Origin: Diplosphaera chodatii
Taxonomy: Eukaryota; Chlorophyta; Trebouxiophyceae; Prasiolales; Stichococcaceae
Direction of reading: 5' to 3'
Assembly (NCBI GenBank): GCA_032358165.1
Contig: JAALGY010000052.1
Location: 2,542,001-2,606,000 of the forward strand
DNA: 64,000 nt
Shown: positions 12,001-25,600 of the stretch, one piece after another
Layout: every line of letters starts with the position of its first letter
Position numbering within the stretch: the stretch's first letter is position 1
Notes under the pieces: generated by a model
Told to the model about the DNA's origin: nothing
The model's input: the letters and a program-made list of their open reading frames with translations, nothing else
Databases searched by the model: none
Program-made: the position numbers and the translations under genes

Positions 12001-15000
12001 ACCCCGCCTGCATGCTCGCACCCAGCAGGTGCAACAGAGTACTTGCTTTGCGCATGCGTTTTCACCTGTGCGTTCTCTGCAGCTGGAAGTGGCCTGGACG
12101 GATGGGGAGGTTATTAGACAGCAAGAGGAATGCCTGAGTGACTATGGCCGCTTCCGGCAGCGCATGCGATGCAAAGCATGCAGACGGGCAGGCTGCTCGC
12201 AGAGCAGGAAACCTTCTGCCTGCCGGATGCCGCGCCAACTTCGCCGAGGCCACTGCCTGCCCGTGTGCAGGTGCTGCGGCGGCTGCCGGGGCAGGTGGCG
12301 AGCGGGGACTGGGTGGCGGCGGTGCGGTGGGACTATAGCTCCGCGGCGCCCCGCCCGCGGCTGCTGCTGGACATGAACGACGCCGCGCTGACCTTCAGGT
12401 GCTGTGCGGTGGCCGCTGCGGCTCCTGATCCATATGCCCTCGAAAACGTAGTGACACCTCTGCAGGAACCGCATGCTGTATGTTCAGGAGAGGCTGCGAC
12501 TTTCAGAGCCTGGTCAACCGCTCAGCGGCAAGGCAATGTGCTTATGTTCCTGCCCGACAGACATGTAATTACCAAGAGCCTGCACCCTGAGCACGCAGGG
12601 CGTTCAAGGGGGCGGATCTGGGCAGGTGGCGGCACTCCCCCGCGGCGGTGCTGCCGCCGCCGCCCAAGCTGAAGACGGCCGCGGCGCCGGCGGTGGGCGA
12701 GGGCGACGCGGCGCTGCAGATGGCGCGCTGCAACGTGTCCAAGGACGCCTTCTACTCTGGCGCGGTAAGCGGCTTTAGCTTGCGCACACTTTGTGAGTCG
12801 AAGTCGCGCGTGTGGTGCAGATCAAGACCTGTCCAGCCTATGCATAGGACTGCCCAGCCAGACAGAGCCAAGACGGCGCCAGGCACGCCGTGATGCACAG
12901 CCTTGCACAGCCAGCTGCAGTCCTGCACATGTAGCAGATGCAATCCAGGACAATTGCATCGCCCCTGCATGAGCAGGCGAAGCAGCGCGCCGGCAAGGGG
13001 GCCGCGGCCGTGGGCGCGCGCCACGCCAACCCGGCGCTGAACCTGGCGACGCTGCCGTCGAGGTGGGCCGACGGCTGGCGGCTGGCGCACCGGCCCAAGG
13101 GCTGGTGGGTTGCGCCCACTACCGCACCCGGCGCCGGCCGCAGCAGCGCAGGTACACTTGGATGAGATGACAGTTTTCAGCTGTTTCTGCAGTCTGAAAT
13201 CGCCATCTTGTTTGGGCTGCTAGTGGGGTAGAATGCATGCACAGCGTCACGTCATGTGTATGTACAGCGAACGAAGACAGCAAAACACAGCCGCTGCGGT
13301 CGTGCGACGACCCTGGGTCGGTGCTGCAGGTGAAGGCCTGGCGACGGTGCGGATACAGAGCCTGCCGGGGGCGAACATCGTGATTGCGGACGTCCGGCTC
13401 GCTACCGATACGGTGGCGGCGCTGTGGGAATCGGTGAGGGTCCACCGACAGGCTTCGGTGTGTAGGGTTTACGCCGAGCCAAACGGTGCACAGGCTGCCT
13501 GCGGGTTGCCTGACCGGGAAGTCTGCTGGGTTGGCGGCAGGCGTACTGGTAGGTGGTTGGCTCAGGCGCAGCAGCGCACATGCGTGCAGCTGGTGAGCAC
13601 TGAACTATTGACGGATCCTAAGTTGCAAAATTCCGCACGCAGGCGGCAAAGCGCAAGCAGTTCCAGGGGGAGGGCGACGCCTCCGAGAAGCCGCGGCTGC
13701 TGCTGCCGCAGAGACCGGCGGCCCGGGAGGTGGCCCTGGACCAGCCGCTGCAGGCATCCGGCGTGGACGCCGCCGCTTCCAAGGTGCTGCCCCTTTGGCT
13801 TTCCGCCCCTGGATTGCATCCTGGGCAGTTTGTGCACTGGGCGCTCGCGGGCGCACACCAGCACCATCCATGCTGCTGCCATGTGCCGGGAGCCTGCTCA
13901 GGTGTCAATCTGCGGCGCTGATCACAGCAGGCATCACCAAGGTTTGCTCGGCCTGAGCGGTCGCAAAGTCGTCACGCGCACGCAGGGCCGGCGTCTGCGA
14001 CCTGCAGCGCACGCTGTAGTGCAGATGATGTGCGCATTATGCAGGTGACGCTGTTCGCGGCGTTCAGCGGGGTGGCGGCGCTGCCCACGCGCATGGCGGC
14101 GGCGCTGCCGGCGCCCGACTCCAACAAGCCCCTCCGCCCGCCGGGCGCTTTTGGGGTGCGCACACCAAGTTGCTTCCGCTCCGACATGCCGCCCTGAGGC
14201 AGGCTGTGGGGTGGCAGCCAGACCCTGCCTCCAGGAAGCCGCTCTGGCCGCCGGGGCCCTAGGGATGCATGCTGATGCATCCGCCACAGACAGATCTCAA
14301 CAAGTCTGAAACAACAAACACAGCAGCTGTCGTTCTTCTTCTGCATCACCGCTCAACCGTCTGGGGCCGCAGAAGCGGAAGGAGCTCGCGCCGAGCGACG
14401 GCCACGTGCTGCTGCTGGAGTACTTTGAGGAGCACCCGCCGCTGCTTGCACGCCCAGGTGCTTCACATTTTATGGAATCAAACCCTTGAACCGGACAGCA
14501 ATGTATAGCTCGATGGGCTACCCCAGTGTATACACTGGCACTCTATGAGCTTTGCTGCAATGGGAGTGGACCTACTGTCTGCAGTGAAGCCATCCTAGCA
14601 CACCCGTCGTATCCTCGGATTGGCCATGCAGCCTTGTTCGCAGCCGACCTACGCATTGCACCATCACCGCAGGCATGGGGGTGCGGCTGCAGACGTACTA
14701 CCGCAAGCGCAGCCCCACAGACGCTGGCCACCAGGCCCTGCTTCAGGGTGGGTCCGCTTGTTCTCAGCCCCAACGCACTGCCTGGGTGCAGCGTCAGCGT
14801 CATGTGCCCGCCAGCGGCGGCAGACATGGCATGCTGCAACGGCATAGAGCAAAGTTGCACACGGTGCACAGTGCGCAGTCGTAACATAGCTTGTCGGAGT
14901 GTGAGCAGCAGCTTGTTGGTGCGTGGGTCCGGCCTTGGTCGCATGTTTGCATGCCAATGTGACGGATGATCGCATCGACCCCAACTTTCCAACTCCAGGC

Positions 15001-18000
15001 AAGGAGCGGTGGCGGGTCGGGGCGGTGGTGCCGCTGCAGCCGACGGACGACTCGCCGTTCCTGGGCAACCTGAAGACCGCGGCGCCGCAGCTGGCCGCAG
15101 AGGTGGGCAGCCTGCCTGGTGGATTGGTGGATGCCCACATTCGATATCAGCCGGCTTGGCGTGAAAAATATTGGCATGGGGCAGTTCCAGTGGCCTGCAA
15201 TGCCCTTGCGCGCAAGCTCACTCCAGCACGGCCAAGCCGCCAGCCGTGCAACGCCTGACATCTAGGGACCCCTTTTTTTTCAAACAATGTTCTACAACGA
15301 CCCTGGTGGCTGCAGCGCCTGGCTGAGTTGCGGCGCCCTGCAACAACCCCTTGGATCCTGACCCCCCGCAGGCGCCCATGTTCAAGGCGCCGGCCTTTGC
15401 GTACGCCGCCGCCGCCTCCGACTTCCTGCTGGTCCGCCACGCAAGCGGCCGCATGGCGCTGCGCCGCTTCCAGGGGACCGTGACGCTGGGGCAGCAGGAG
15501 CCGCACGTGCGCGTGCCGGCGCCCCAGTCCAAAGAGAAGCGGTGCGATCCGGTCAAACAATCGCAGTCACAGGCGGAAACACAGAAAAGCTGGTGGTTGG
15601 ACTGCACTGCACGCGACAGCGGGAGCCGCGTGGGCACCTGGAGTGTTGCGTTCAAGAAGCGGCGCGTTTGCTCATCCTTGATCACACTCCGCGTGCACAC
15701 TGCAGTGCCGTTACGGCGGCAACGGTGTTTCGAAGTGGGGCATGTACTCTGCCCAGGGGACCTAGGGGGAGAACCTCCCCAAAATCTGTCGACTCTGTCT
15801 TTAGCAGCTCCTTGCAACGCATCGGTGAGAATCGAACCGGCCTCCGATAGATGTTCTACACGATTGCAGGGAGATCGAGGAGGGGCGGCTGGCGGCGACC
15901 GTGTGGCGGGAGCTGCGGGGACGCGCCACCCGCCTGGCCAAGAAGGACGACGACGCGCCGGCCACCATCAGTGGGCGCCCCCGCCCAGCCGCTGCTGCAT
16001 GCGCATGTTGGTTTTGTCTTCAGGATCCGTGCGAGGGCCGCAGCACAGCCCTTGTATGCCGCCGCAACTGCTGGCGCCTGCCAGTATTTGGAAGGCAGCA
16101 TGCTCAGCTGAAACCTATAGTGTTCATGGCGGCGCATTTTAGATGTACCAGATGTACCCCTTTGGTTGCAGCGAGGCGCCGTCTGGGGGTACGTGCGCAA
16201 GCGCAGGACGCCCCACCCAACAGCATCAGCCTGTTCCAGGACTTTGATCAGGTTTCCGTGTTCCCCCTCCCCAGGCGTGCGGGAGCTGGCGGACCAGTTC
16301 CCGGGGCTGTCGGAGCCCATCATCAAGGCCCGCCTGCGGGACCGCTGCGAGTGCGTGCCGTCCAAGGTGTGGGGTTGCAGGGTTCCGCATCACGATTGCA
16401 ACTGTCATTGTAGCTGTCTGCCGTGATGGGCGTTCGTTAACGTCAAGTGCATACGGAGTCGCCGGCTCTGACGTCAGGGCCTTGCCGGCTGCACGTTGCA
16501 CAGCCTTGCGTCAGCGTGCAGCAGCTCCTGCACCGCTGCACTTTGCACGTGACGCCGGTGCCATGGGACATGCCCAGCATGCTCGGATGCACACATGCAC
16601 AAACTGCAGCATCTTCACGAGGCGGTTGGCGTTGAGGTACTCAGTACCAAGAACTCTCAACTTCACAATGGGGATGCTGGTTTATCCTGCAGGGCGACGA
16701 GTCCCGGTGGCGGCTGTCGGACAGCGGCCGCATCCCGGCAGAAGGCGAGCTGCGCAAGCTGGCGACGCCTGACGCCTGGTGCGCCGGGGCCCTGTTTCTT
16801 GTCTAGGACCTGTCGCTCATGGTCTACGCTTCCCGGGAGCCCAGCTTGAGTTGTTGTCCTTCACACACCTCGGCAGCAGAGGGAGCCGACAGCTGTGTGA
16901 CCTCATGAAGAGGGAGAAGGCAGCATCGACGTCTGACGGTTCCCTGCGTGACCTCTGACATGTAGAGTACTGCGCGTGCCTGCTGCCGCAGGTGCGCATA
17001 CGAGAGCATGCAGAACTCGCTCGCCCGGTATCACCACCAGGGCCTGTACGCCATCGAGCGCTCCAGCGCCGCCGCGATGGACCGCCTCGCGGTCGCCGCC
17101 AGGCAGCTGCCCGACGCCGCCAACGAGGTGGGTCTTGCCCGCTCAGTACTGCAGGGTTGTCTTCCATCTGACATGACATGGCAACTTGCAGCCGTCTGGT
17201 GGCCAAGCCAGTCAGGCTAGGAGCGTGAGCTCTTATGGGCTGTCAGTTGTCGTGGACACGCTGACGGCTGCGGCATGGCTGCCACCAGGTTTGTCTGCTG
17301 CGTCGTGCCTTGAGACGCGCGCTTGCCAAGGGCAGCTGTAGGACGTGTGGTGTCGACGCCAGTTGTAAGATGAACCGAGATCCTGGTTGGGAACTGCCGT
17401 GCCGGCTGTGCACGGCCACGCTGCAGCTGTGACGCAGCCCTTCCATGCTTCGGGTCTCGCCCACAGCAACAGCCCGCCCTCACCAGCCTCTCAACGTGAA
17501 CCCGCAGGACGTCAGGAGGGCGGTGTCGATGGTGGAGGTGGCGGCGCAGGGCGCGCCCTGGGCCGCGACGGGCGCGTACGTGGACGCGGTGCGGGAGGGG
17601 CGCGGCAGCCTGGCGCTCACGGGGGCGGGGGACCCCACGGGGCGGGGGCGCGGCTACTCCTACACCCGCGACATCCGGCGGGTGCGGCCCGAAAACCTTG
17701 AAACCGGAGCCTAGCAGCCATGCTGAAGCACGGGGGAAGTGATAGGACACCAGTTTGATGGATTTCCAGTTCATAGCAGCCCTGATGGTGGCAGGGGAAC
17801 CTGCAATATCCGGCACCTAAGGATCGAACTTGATCAACCATGAGTAAGGACAGTTGTGAGGGCGGTGGGCTGCGGAGTCAGGGTGGGAATGTACCACACG
17901 CGCGCAGCTGTTCCACCTTCCCTGGAGCCATATTGAACAACTTGCTTGTCTGCTGCTGCAGCACCAGGTGGAGACGCTGGGCCCGCGCGCGGGGGAGCGC

Positions 18001-21000
18001 GCGATCACGGGCACGGGCGCCGACCTGCGCAAGCTGTCCATGGAGGACTCCAAGCGCCAGCTCATGTCCATGGGCATGTCGGAGGAGGAGGTCGCCCGTG
18101 AGTCATCCTCCCACATTGTTTGCCACCAACTGCTGGGCGTGCCAAGCTGGTGTGTTTATGGTCGTGTGGTGCGCTGCTGGGCTTCAGCTGTTTACGGTGA
18201 CCAGGTACATATGAGGTTGAAGCGCGGGCGTACCTCTGCCCAAGCTTGCTGGTGAACCCATTTGACGGCCACATTCGTGATGAGCGCTGGGGACCCCGCA
18301 CCCGCAGCGCTGGCGCGGTGGAGCCGCATCGCGCTTGTCCGGGAGCTGAGCAGCGCGGCGGCGGCGGACGGCGGGGCCCTGGGCTCCAAGTTCGGCAGCA
18401 AGTTCGCGCGGCAGGCGCGGGAATCCGCGGCCGAGCGCCAGAAGCGGTACCAGCAGAAGTGCCAGATCATCTTCGACCGGCAGGCGCGCCCCGGGCGCGG
18501 TGGTGTTGTTTGTCCATGGCCGCTCTGATGTCTGGTCGCTCCATCCACATCAGCACTTGCAGCCGAAATGCCAGATTTCAAGAAGACAGCTGTGATGTAG
18601 CATGCTCGGTTGAGCTTGTGTGTACAACATGATCCGACCCCGGCACACCCATGCAGTTGGCGGCAGCTGCGCAGGCGTTCACGTTGCATGCAACGTGCTC
18701 ACTGCTGTGGCAGGTGGCGGCGCTGGGCAATGTCAAGGTGGAGTCGCCACCGCGAGAGGAGGGCGCCCCCCATCCTGCAGCGCCTGCCGCTGCCGCGTCT
18801 GCAGGTGCCTCTGACGTGACAGCTGCGAGCATCAGATACCGAGGCCTTCTTGACTGGGCTAATCTGCTGCAGCTTGACAAGCGGCGAGCCCCCTCTGCTG
18901 TGCAATCAGGGCGTCTTTAATCCACTGCCGACTCTGCTGCAGGTTCTGTGAAAGGTGTTTTGTGGCTGTGTCAGGATCAGCATCAGACCTCTGGCCCAGC
19001 TGCTGCATGCGCGTGCCGCAGGTGCTGCCGCGAGCGGCGGCGCCGGCACTGGCACCGGCACAGCACCGGGGGCGATGGACGCAGCCGCCGCGTCTGGCGA
19101 AGACAGCTTCGAGGACGAGCTCGAGGGGCTGCTGGCCGGCAGCGATGACGACGCCGACTCCAAGCCCGCCGCCAAGCCCAAGGTCTGTCGTGCCCAAGCT
19201 GGCAGGAGCTTAAATCAGAAGCAAGCTTGCCGCAGCTCATGTGCCACCGCGCGTCAGGTACTGCCGGAAACCTGCGTGCATCTGCTTCCTGTGTGCACAT
19301 GAACAGGCGAAGAAACTCAAGAAGGCCGCCGCCGGCGAGCAGCTGGATGTGGAAGCGGACGCGGAGGAGGAAGCGGAGCTGGCGCGGATGCGGGAAGCGG
19401 GCTTCGCCACCGGCGCTCAGGCCGCAGGTGCGTGGACCTGCTTGCCAGTTGCTGCAGCCGGCAGCAGCCGACAATCTGACGCCCTTGCACGCACCGAAAC
19501 TGGCGCCCTATGCAGAGTCTCTGCGTCATCAAACCTGTGCACCATCATCCACAGATCATGCTGCATGCACCGGAGTCGCCAGTTGGTCAATGAGCAGGTC
19601 CTGCTGACCCTGGCTGCATGCACCAGATGCCACATTCCACCAGTGCTTTGGGTCCGCCACTACCGGGACACGTCCTTCTTGCAGGCGGCGCCTCGGCAGA
19701 GAAGCCGAAGCTGGAGGCGGCGGCTGGCGCCCGCCGCATACGCCGCACCATCAAGTGGACCGCGGCCGACGGCTCGCCGGCCAGCAGGTAATGCTGGTGT
19801 GAGACGCTGGCCAGGCTTGCGTGCTTTCTCCAGAAGACCAGGGTCGCTGATGCAAACTCCGATGTTCCTGCAGGGAGATTGTCGCGTTCAGGCGGGAGGA
19901 CGTGGCGGCGCTGCACGCGCTGACGGCCGCCGGCCGCGACATCGGCGGGCCCTGGGGCTTTGGCACCCGCCACATCCGGGGCAAGGCCGCCCGCAAGGGC
20001 GGCGGCGGCCGGAAGCGGGTGACACAATCAAAGCTGTCGTCGTCCGAGCAAGGCTACAATGGCTGCACAGCATCCTCAATCATGGAGTCTAACAGGCGCC
20101 AGCATGCTGCGCTGGCGCCAATCCAGCGACGGTGGTGCTGACGGCTGGTGCTCTGCTGCTTCCTGCAGCCGCCGGCACTGGCCAAGGCGCCGTCCAAGCG
20201 CAAGCCCAAGCGCGAGGAGATCGAGGTGCCGCTTCCACTCATCTGCGGCTTGTATCCTACATCCTAGTGGCGCAGGCTCGTCCTGTTGCGCATCAATTGC
20301 ACACACCACTGCAGGCCACTGCCAGGGTGAAGGTGTGTCCCACCTGCATACCTCCAGCTTGACGCAGCTCTGCCGCCTGGCTGCAGTACGACACGGCGAC
20401 GGAGACCGACGAGGAGGAGGTCAACCCGGAGCTGGCGGCCATCTCCTCGCCCCGCGCCACCAAGAGCGGCCGCGTCAGCAAGCGCAAGCGCATCGTGCTG
20501 GACGAGGACGACGACGACGACTTTGATGAAGACGCCCTGGGCGAGGGCGGCGGGGACGGCGCCCCCCTGCAGCGCTCTGGGTCCGGCCGCGGGCCCTCCA
20601 AGGTGTGTATATCTACAGCAAGTCACCTTTGCGCAACGACTCCGATACACGTGTCTCGTTTGGTGTGCCCCTTCTGATGTGCCCTTGTTGACGGTGGTAT
20701 GCGTTGGGAGGCTGCCCAGTGTCTGTACTTGTGCGCCTTGACTGCAGTGCGAACGTGAGCACAGTGAGCACAGGCCATGCCCGCAGCCTGCCGACTGTGC
20801 GCTGCCGCCAACGTGTTGTGGCATGGAACTGCTCGTGACAGCCCACGCCGTGCACAACTGTGACCAGCTTCGGTCTCTGCCCTTTGCAGAGCGCCAGCGC
20901 GGCGCAGCGTGTGGCGACGACGGGGCGCCGGGCGCTGAATGCCGTGCTGCGGCGCATTGTGACCGCGCTGCGCAAGGACACCCACCCCGGGGCGGAGATG

Positions 21001-22342
21001 TTCAAGATCTTCCAGGTGTTTGGAAGCAACACTGCCGATCGCTGGCCGGCTGGCCTGCCCAGCTGGCCTGCCCATGTGAGTTCCAGCAGCGCTCGCAGAT
21101 GCTCCGTGCTGCTCCACGACCTGCGGGCTGCGCAGCTGGCGCACTCCGACCGCACCCGCGCCCAAGCGGCGGCGCCGCCCCGATCTTGCCGCAACCCAGT
21201 GCTGTGCGGCTGCGCAGGCGCCGGTGTCGCTGGAGGCGGTGCCCGACTACCACCAGTTCGTGGCCCCCGACGCGGAGATGTCGCTGCACATCATCGAGCG
21301 GGAGGCGCGCGCGGGGCGGTACAACAGCCGCCACGAGTTCCGCGCGGACGCGGCCAAGATCGCCGCCGCGGCCGAGGCCTACAACACCGCCGGCACCTGC
21401 CGCTTCGAACGTGAGAGTTCTGATACGTGCACGAAGATTTGCCCCGGCTGCTGGGATCCTTATCCGTCGAACGCTTTCTGCACGTTGCAGGCAGGTCCTG
21501 CTGCTCTGCCGCAAGCGTATCCCATGCATTGCATGTGACTGCTGAACTGTAGGGCAGTTGGCCTGCAGTCAAGCTTTGGGTGCTGTCGACTGCATGTCCC
21601 AGACCGGGGCACCCAGGCTGTATGCCCTGCCGCGTAGGCACATGTTGGCAGGTGCATAAGGTGCTCGGACCTGATGCGGTGTCCTCTGTGATGCAGCTGC
21701 GATCGAGTGGTCGCGGCAGCTGCTGGCGGCGGCGGACGAAGACATTGCGCGACTGGCGCCCGAGCTGGACGAGGCTGAAGGTCGGCTCCTGGCAGAGGAG
21801 CCGCAGCTGGCCGGCATAGGTGGGGCCATAGGCCTTTGCACACGTCGCTGTCAGCGATCAGTGCGTCCACGACTCGTGCTGTGCCCGCTGTGAGCAAGAC
21901 GGAAATGCGGCAATGCATGTTTGGTCGTGTCGCAGTGCCTCTGCCGGCGGCAGCGCCGGCGGGCAGTGACCCCGCTGACGCAGCTGCGCCGCAGCCGCCG
22001 TCGGCGCCGGCGATAGTGCAGTGGGTGCAGGCGAGCACCTGCAGCACCATGGCTCACCAAATGCATGCCGCTGTGGTACATTCAGCAACCTGGGCCATGT
22101 AGATACATGCCGCCAAGTAATATTGAGTATGGTAGAGGTACATGTCCCAAGTGCTCTGGGTGAAATCCTAAGGTCTACACAGACAACGGGTGCTGCTGCT
22201 GCAGTGCTCGCGGTGCGAGAAGTGGCGGCGGCTGAGCGACGAGGTTCACGCCGCCATCGCCGACGACGCGGAGTGGTTCTGCGAGCAGAACCCGGACCCG
22301 GCCTTTGCGAGCTGCGAGGTGCCGCAAGAGGCGGAGGAGTGA
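9019..22342 (+). CDS. TAF1: TFIID subunit TAF1 with UBL, bromodomain and C-terminal CW finger
   Basis: Largest subunit of TFIID, the nuclear complex that binds core promoters. About 30 exons. Order: N-terminal TBP-binding region (VGFLFGNVDSKMQLQDDYID, 9094-9156); Ala/Pro/Gln-rich acidic stretches (9580-12030) including GPILRFSELFP, DDDDSALSDTFFE and EWEQDITWGSDG; ubiquitin-like domain as in plant TAF1 (about 13329-13785); central DUF3591 core (about 14040-18500) with NKPLRPPGAFG, DGHVLLLEYFEEHPPLL, SDFLLVRHASGRMALRRF, VRELADQFPGLSEPIIKARL, ALTGAGDPTGRGRGYSYTR, GADLRKLSMEDSKRQLMSMG and KFARQARESAAERQKRYQQK; acidic and basic tail; one bromodomain (about 21215-21410) with VPDYHQFV and the acetyl-lysine-binding Asn in EAYN; then a CW zinc finger (22019-22339: VQWVQCSRCEKWRRL, EWFCEQNPDP, SCEVP). 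Splice phases across the bromodomain-to-CW introns agree: C|CT, then G|TG, then phase 0 through a GC-AG intron with donor 22031 and acceptor end 22204. Inner exon borders are approximate. Confidence 0.93.
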
Positions 22343-22400
22343 CACGGGGTGCAGCGCAGTGCAGTGCATCATCTTGCGTGTCGTTTTGCGCAGCAAGGGG

Positions 22401-22403
<3 letters not shown>

Positions 22404-22434
<31 letters not shown>
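22404..22434. repeat. (TG)n microsatellite
   Basis: Thirty-one bases of uninterrupted TG dinucleotides, in the short gap (22343-22637) between the convergent TAF1 and Tic22-like genes. Nothing else is recognisable in that gap, which must also hold both 3' UTRs. Confidence 0.95.
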
Positions 22435-22435
<1 letters not shown>

Positions 22436-22637
22436 TCTTCAACACAGAGTAGAATTGGGTAGATGACCAGCAATGGTTTTCGGTGTCGAATTGTAGCACA
22501 AGCACATTGATCTGCCAGACGGTGCCTGAGTTTGCCGGCAACAACACCGCACAACGATGTCACATACAATCCTGTCCACGTACCGGAGCTGCACACTCGT
22601 TGCCTGCGTGGTCACATGCATTGCAGTTTGGCACAGC

Positions 22638-25600
22638 TCAGGCAGCGACACACAGCACATTGCCATCCCCCAGCGCCATGGTCGGGACCCTGACTGTCCG
22701 GCCGTCCGGGAGCTGCAGCTGCGGCAGCTTGCGGCCGGAGTCGGAGTCTTCAGGCTTGTTGACGTCCCCAATCAGGATGACGCCGCGGTTTGGGGCCATC
22801 AAGTACAACGAGTCCTCAGGCTTCACTGGTGTCTTGCCGAAGGCCTGCGTATTGGCAGACCATCGTTGCGATAGGTTCAAGTCAACTGAGCCTGTACAAC
22901 AACAAAATGGCTATTCGCAGCGATGCAGCAGCGCCAATCAGAGCGAGCTGCACCATGTCCTGGTTGATCTGCATGGTCCCAAGGCTTGGCAGGCCGCTTG
23001 CCAGGGCCAGGTTGGCCGTGAAGTTGTCAGCGGTCGGCGCCTGGCGTCGCCCAATGCCTCTGCCGCCCTGGTCGTGATACCGAACCCATTGTTGGTCGTG
23101 CCCATTATGGCTGGACAGCATACGCGGTCGTGCGCTGCAGGGCTGATTGTTTTGAAGCAACAACGGCACCTGCTGGTGTAGCTCCATGACAGCCTTCAGT
23201 GCGAGGCTGGAGGTCAGAGTCAGGCCCTCTTCCAAGCTGTCCACATCGTCTGACGTCCAGGGGTGCGGGCTCGGGCGGGCATCTGCACGGAGCACTGTGT
23301 TCGTTTCGGACAGAGGCCAGGAGGTTGTGAGCAGCAGCCACACGTGAGCAGCTTGTCTTGGTGAGCAGTGAGGTTTGGCCTCGCTGGGTTTTCGAGATAG
23401 AACGCACACCAATTTGGTTTCGGTTGTTGTTGACGCCGCAGACGGTGACGAAGGTCGACAGGGCGTGCGCCATGACGACAGGCCGCCGCCTGTGCCCCGC
23501 CAGCTTGGCGTCTGCAGCCACGGCGACGCAGGTGCTCAGGCCCCTGCCCGCACCGCAAAACACGCTGCATCTGCATTCTCAGCCGCTCACGGATTCATTA
23601 GTGTTGTGTGTGTTGACGCGATGTGCGAACGCTGGTGCAAGCGCATTCAGCTGTTCACTGCCTTTTAGCATCTGCACTGATCAAGGAATGTCTAGTGTTT
23701 ACACTGGACGAGTGTCATTGAAGCCTTGGAGCTTGAAAGACCTTGAGACAGAAGATGCTACTGTCTGCCCACAGCTGTTGCACCCACCGATGTCAAGCAT
23801 CGTCACTGCGCGGTCCACGGTGTTGACGCTGGCCTCCTGGGCACAGAGCACCAGTGACAGTGCGCCCACCACCGCCCGGGAGACGCCGGCTGTCAGGCCG
23901 CCCGGCCCCCAGCCGCCGCCGCTGCCACCACTCCCAGGTTCTCCTTCCAGCTCCTGCAAGCCACACCGGCCCGAGTGAACCGCTGCTGGCATGCGCAGAT
24001 CCGCCGGCAGTGGTTGACATCTTCAGAGGGACTGCCGCCAGTGCTGCTGCACCGCATGGCTGCAGGCGGTCGCCCACCTCTGGCACATCTTCGGCCCCCT
24101 GGCCATGCTGCCGGCCAGAAGTGCTGCTGCCATGCCGCAGGCCTGCAGCAGTCAAAGTCCGCTTTCAGGGTGCAGGATTCAATGCCCAGTGAAGCAATCA
24201 GCCTCCTACATGTCTGCAGAGACAACGCCACAGTCCTGGAGTCATTAGCGGGTGCACCTGTCACATTCGCTGCCACCAACTCTGCGGCCATGCGGAAGGC
24301 CCTGCGGTCATGCCGCCGCTTCAGGCGCCGCTGCAAGGCACAATACACAGGCAGGTGGCAGCCCTGCACACATCGGTACACCTGCTGACGACCGCGGATG
24401 AGGGCTTTGCCTATCCAAGCGGACGTTGTCATGCAGCTAGTCATGCAGCTTCTGTTCCCACACAGCACCTCACATGGCTGATGAGCAGGTCCTGCACGGC
24501 GGCCGCGGTGTCGTCCAGCTGCTGGCGGCTCAGGAAGATGGGCGTGAGCAGCACGTCCCCCCGCCGCGACGGCAGCGCTATGTGCACCCCGGGCATCGTG
24601 AAGACAGGCACATCGGTGTCTCTGGGGCGTGCAAGACAGGGGGTTGAGGGGGCCACAGTACAGGAGGTGATGACAGACATGGGCAGAGGGCAGTGAGGTA
24701 TACACAAACAGACAGAGGGTGCATGGTAAGATGCTGCAGTGTGGGCGCCGCACCTGACGTCTTTTGGCGGCGCAGCTGCTGCTGCCGCTGCTGCCTTGTG
24801 CAACCCCTTGGCCTCCTCTACCTGCGGCAGCGTGCAGAGTTGCAGCATGCAGCCAAGAGACACAGCGGTGATATATAGCTTGCTCCATTGCAGCAGAAAT
24901 TTGCAAGCAGCAGTCGGTCGCACCTGCTGGGGGTCGGGCTGCAGCCCCGCGTACCCGGGGACCCTACCCAGCACCAGCATCGCCAGTCCCCAGGGCATCG
25001 AGCACAGGCCCGGCCACCACGGCGGCGCTGGCTCTGCCCCTGGCCGCTGGTGCCTGTCACTGCTGCTGCCCGGCTGTGCGTCTCCCGGCTGCTGCTGCGC
25101 GGCCTGCCGCTGCGAGAGGGCGGCGGCCGCCGCCGCTGCGGCGAAGCTGGTGTGCAGCATCACGCGGTCACCCTGGAGGAGTGCCCTCTGCTGCGCGGGG
25201 CTGTCCCAGCCGTCGGTCGCCACCACCGACGCCTCGTCGCAGGCCCTGCACTCAGATTCAGGGTCTCAGCCGGCTGCGTGAGGGGTTTTTAACAGGGTTT
25301 GGGGCCACTGGGCGCCGTCAGGCAGGGTGCTGCAATTCGAGTCTGCCATGACGCTGCAGCATTTGGTGCACGGCAGTGGTTTGCACCAGTCAGGGCATGA
25401 ATGGAAGCACGCACTCGCTGCCGACGAGGAAGACGTCCCCGATCAGCACGGCGGGCACGACGCCTACCGCATGCCTGGCGAACGCATGCGCGCGCATGGC
25501 GGCATACTGCGATCGGCAGGTGAGCAACCACATCAGACGTCGTCCTGACACGCTTCGTCCGTGCTGGCAGCACAGCAGGCTCTTGGCAGCTCCTAGCACG

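Noticed and set aside
15800..15880. tRNA-like B-box (GGTTCGATTC) on the minus strand inside a TAF1 intron
   Set aside because: The five-base T-stem does not pair and no acceptor stem or A-box is found at the right distance.
17800..17890. second TTCGATC motif on the minus strand in TAF1
   Set aside because: T-stem pairs at only three positions and no complementary 5' acceptor end exists.
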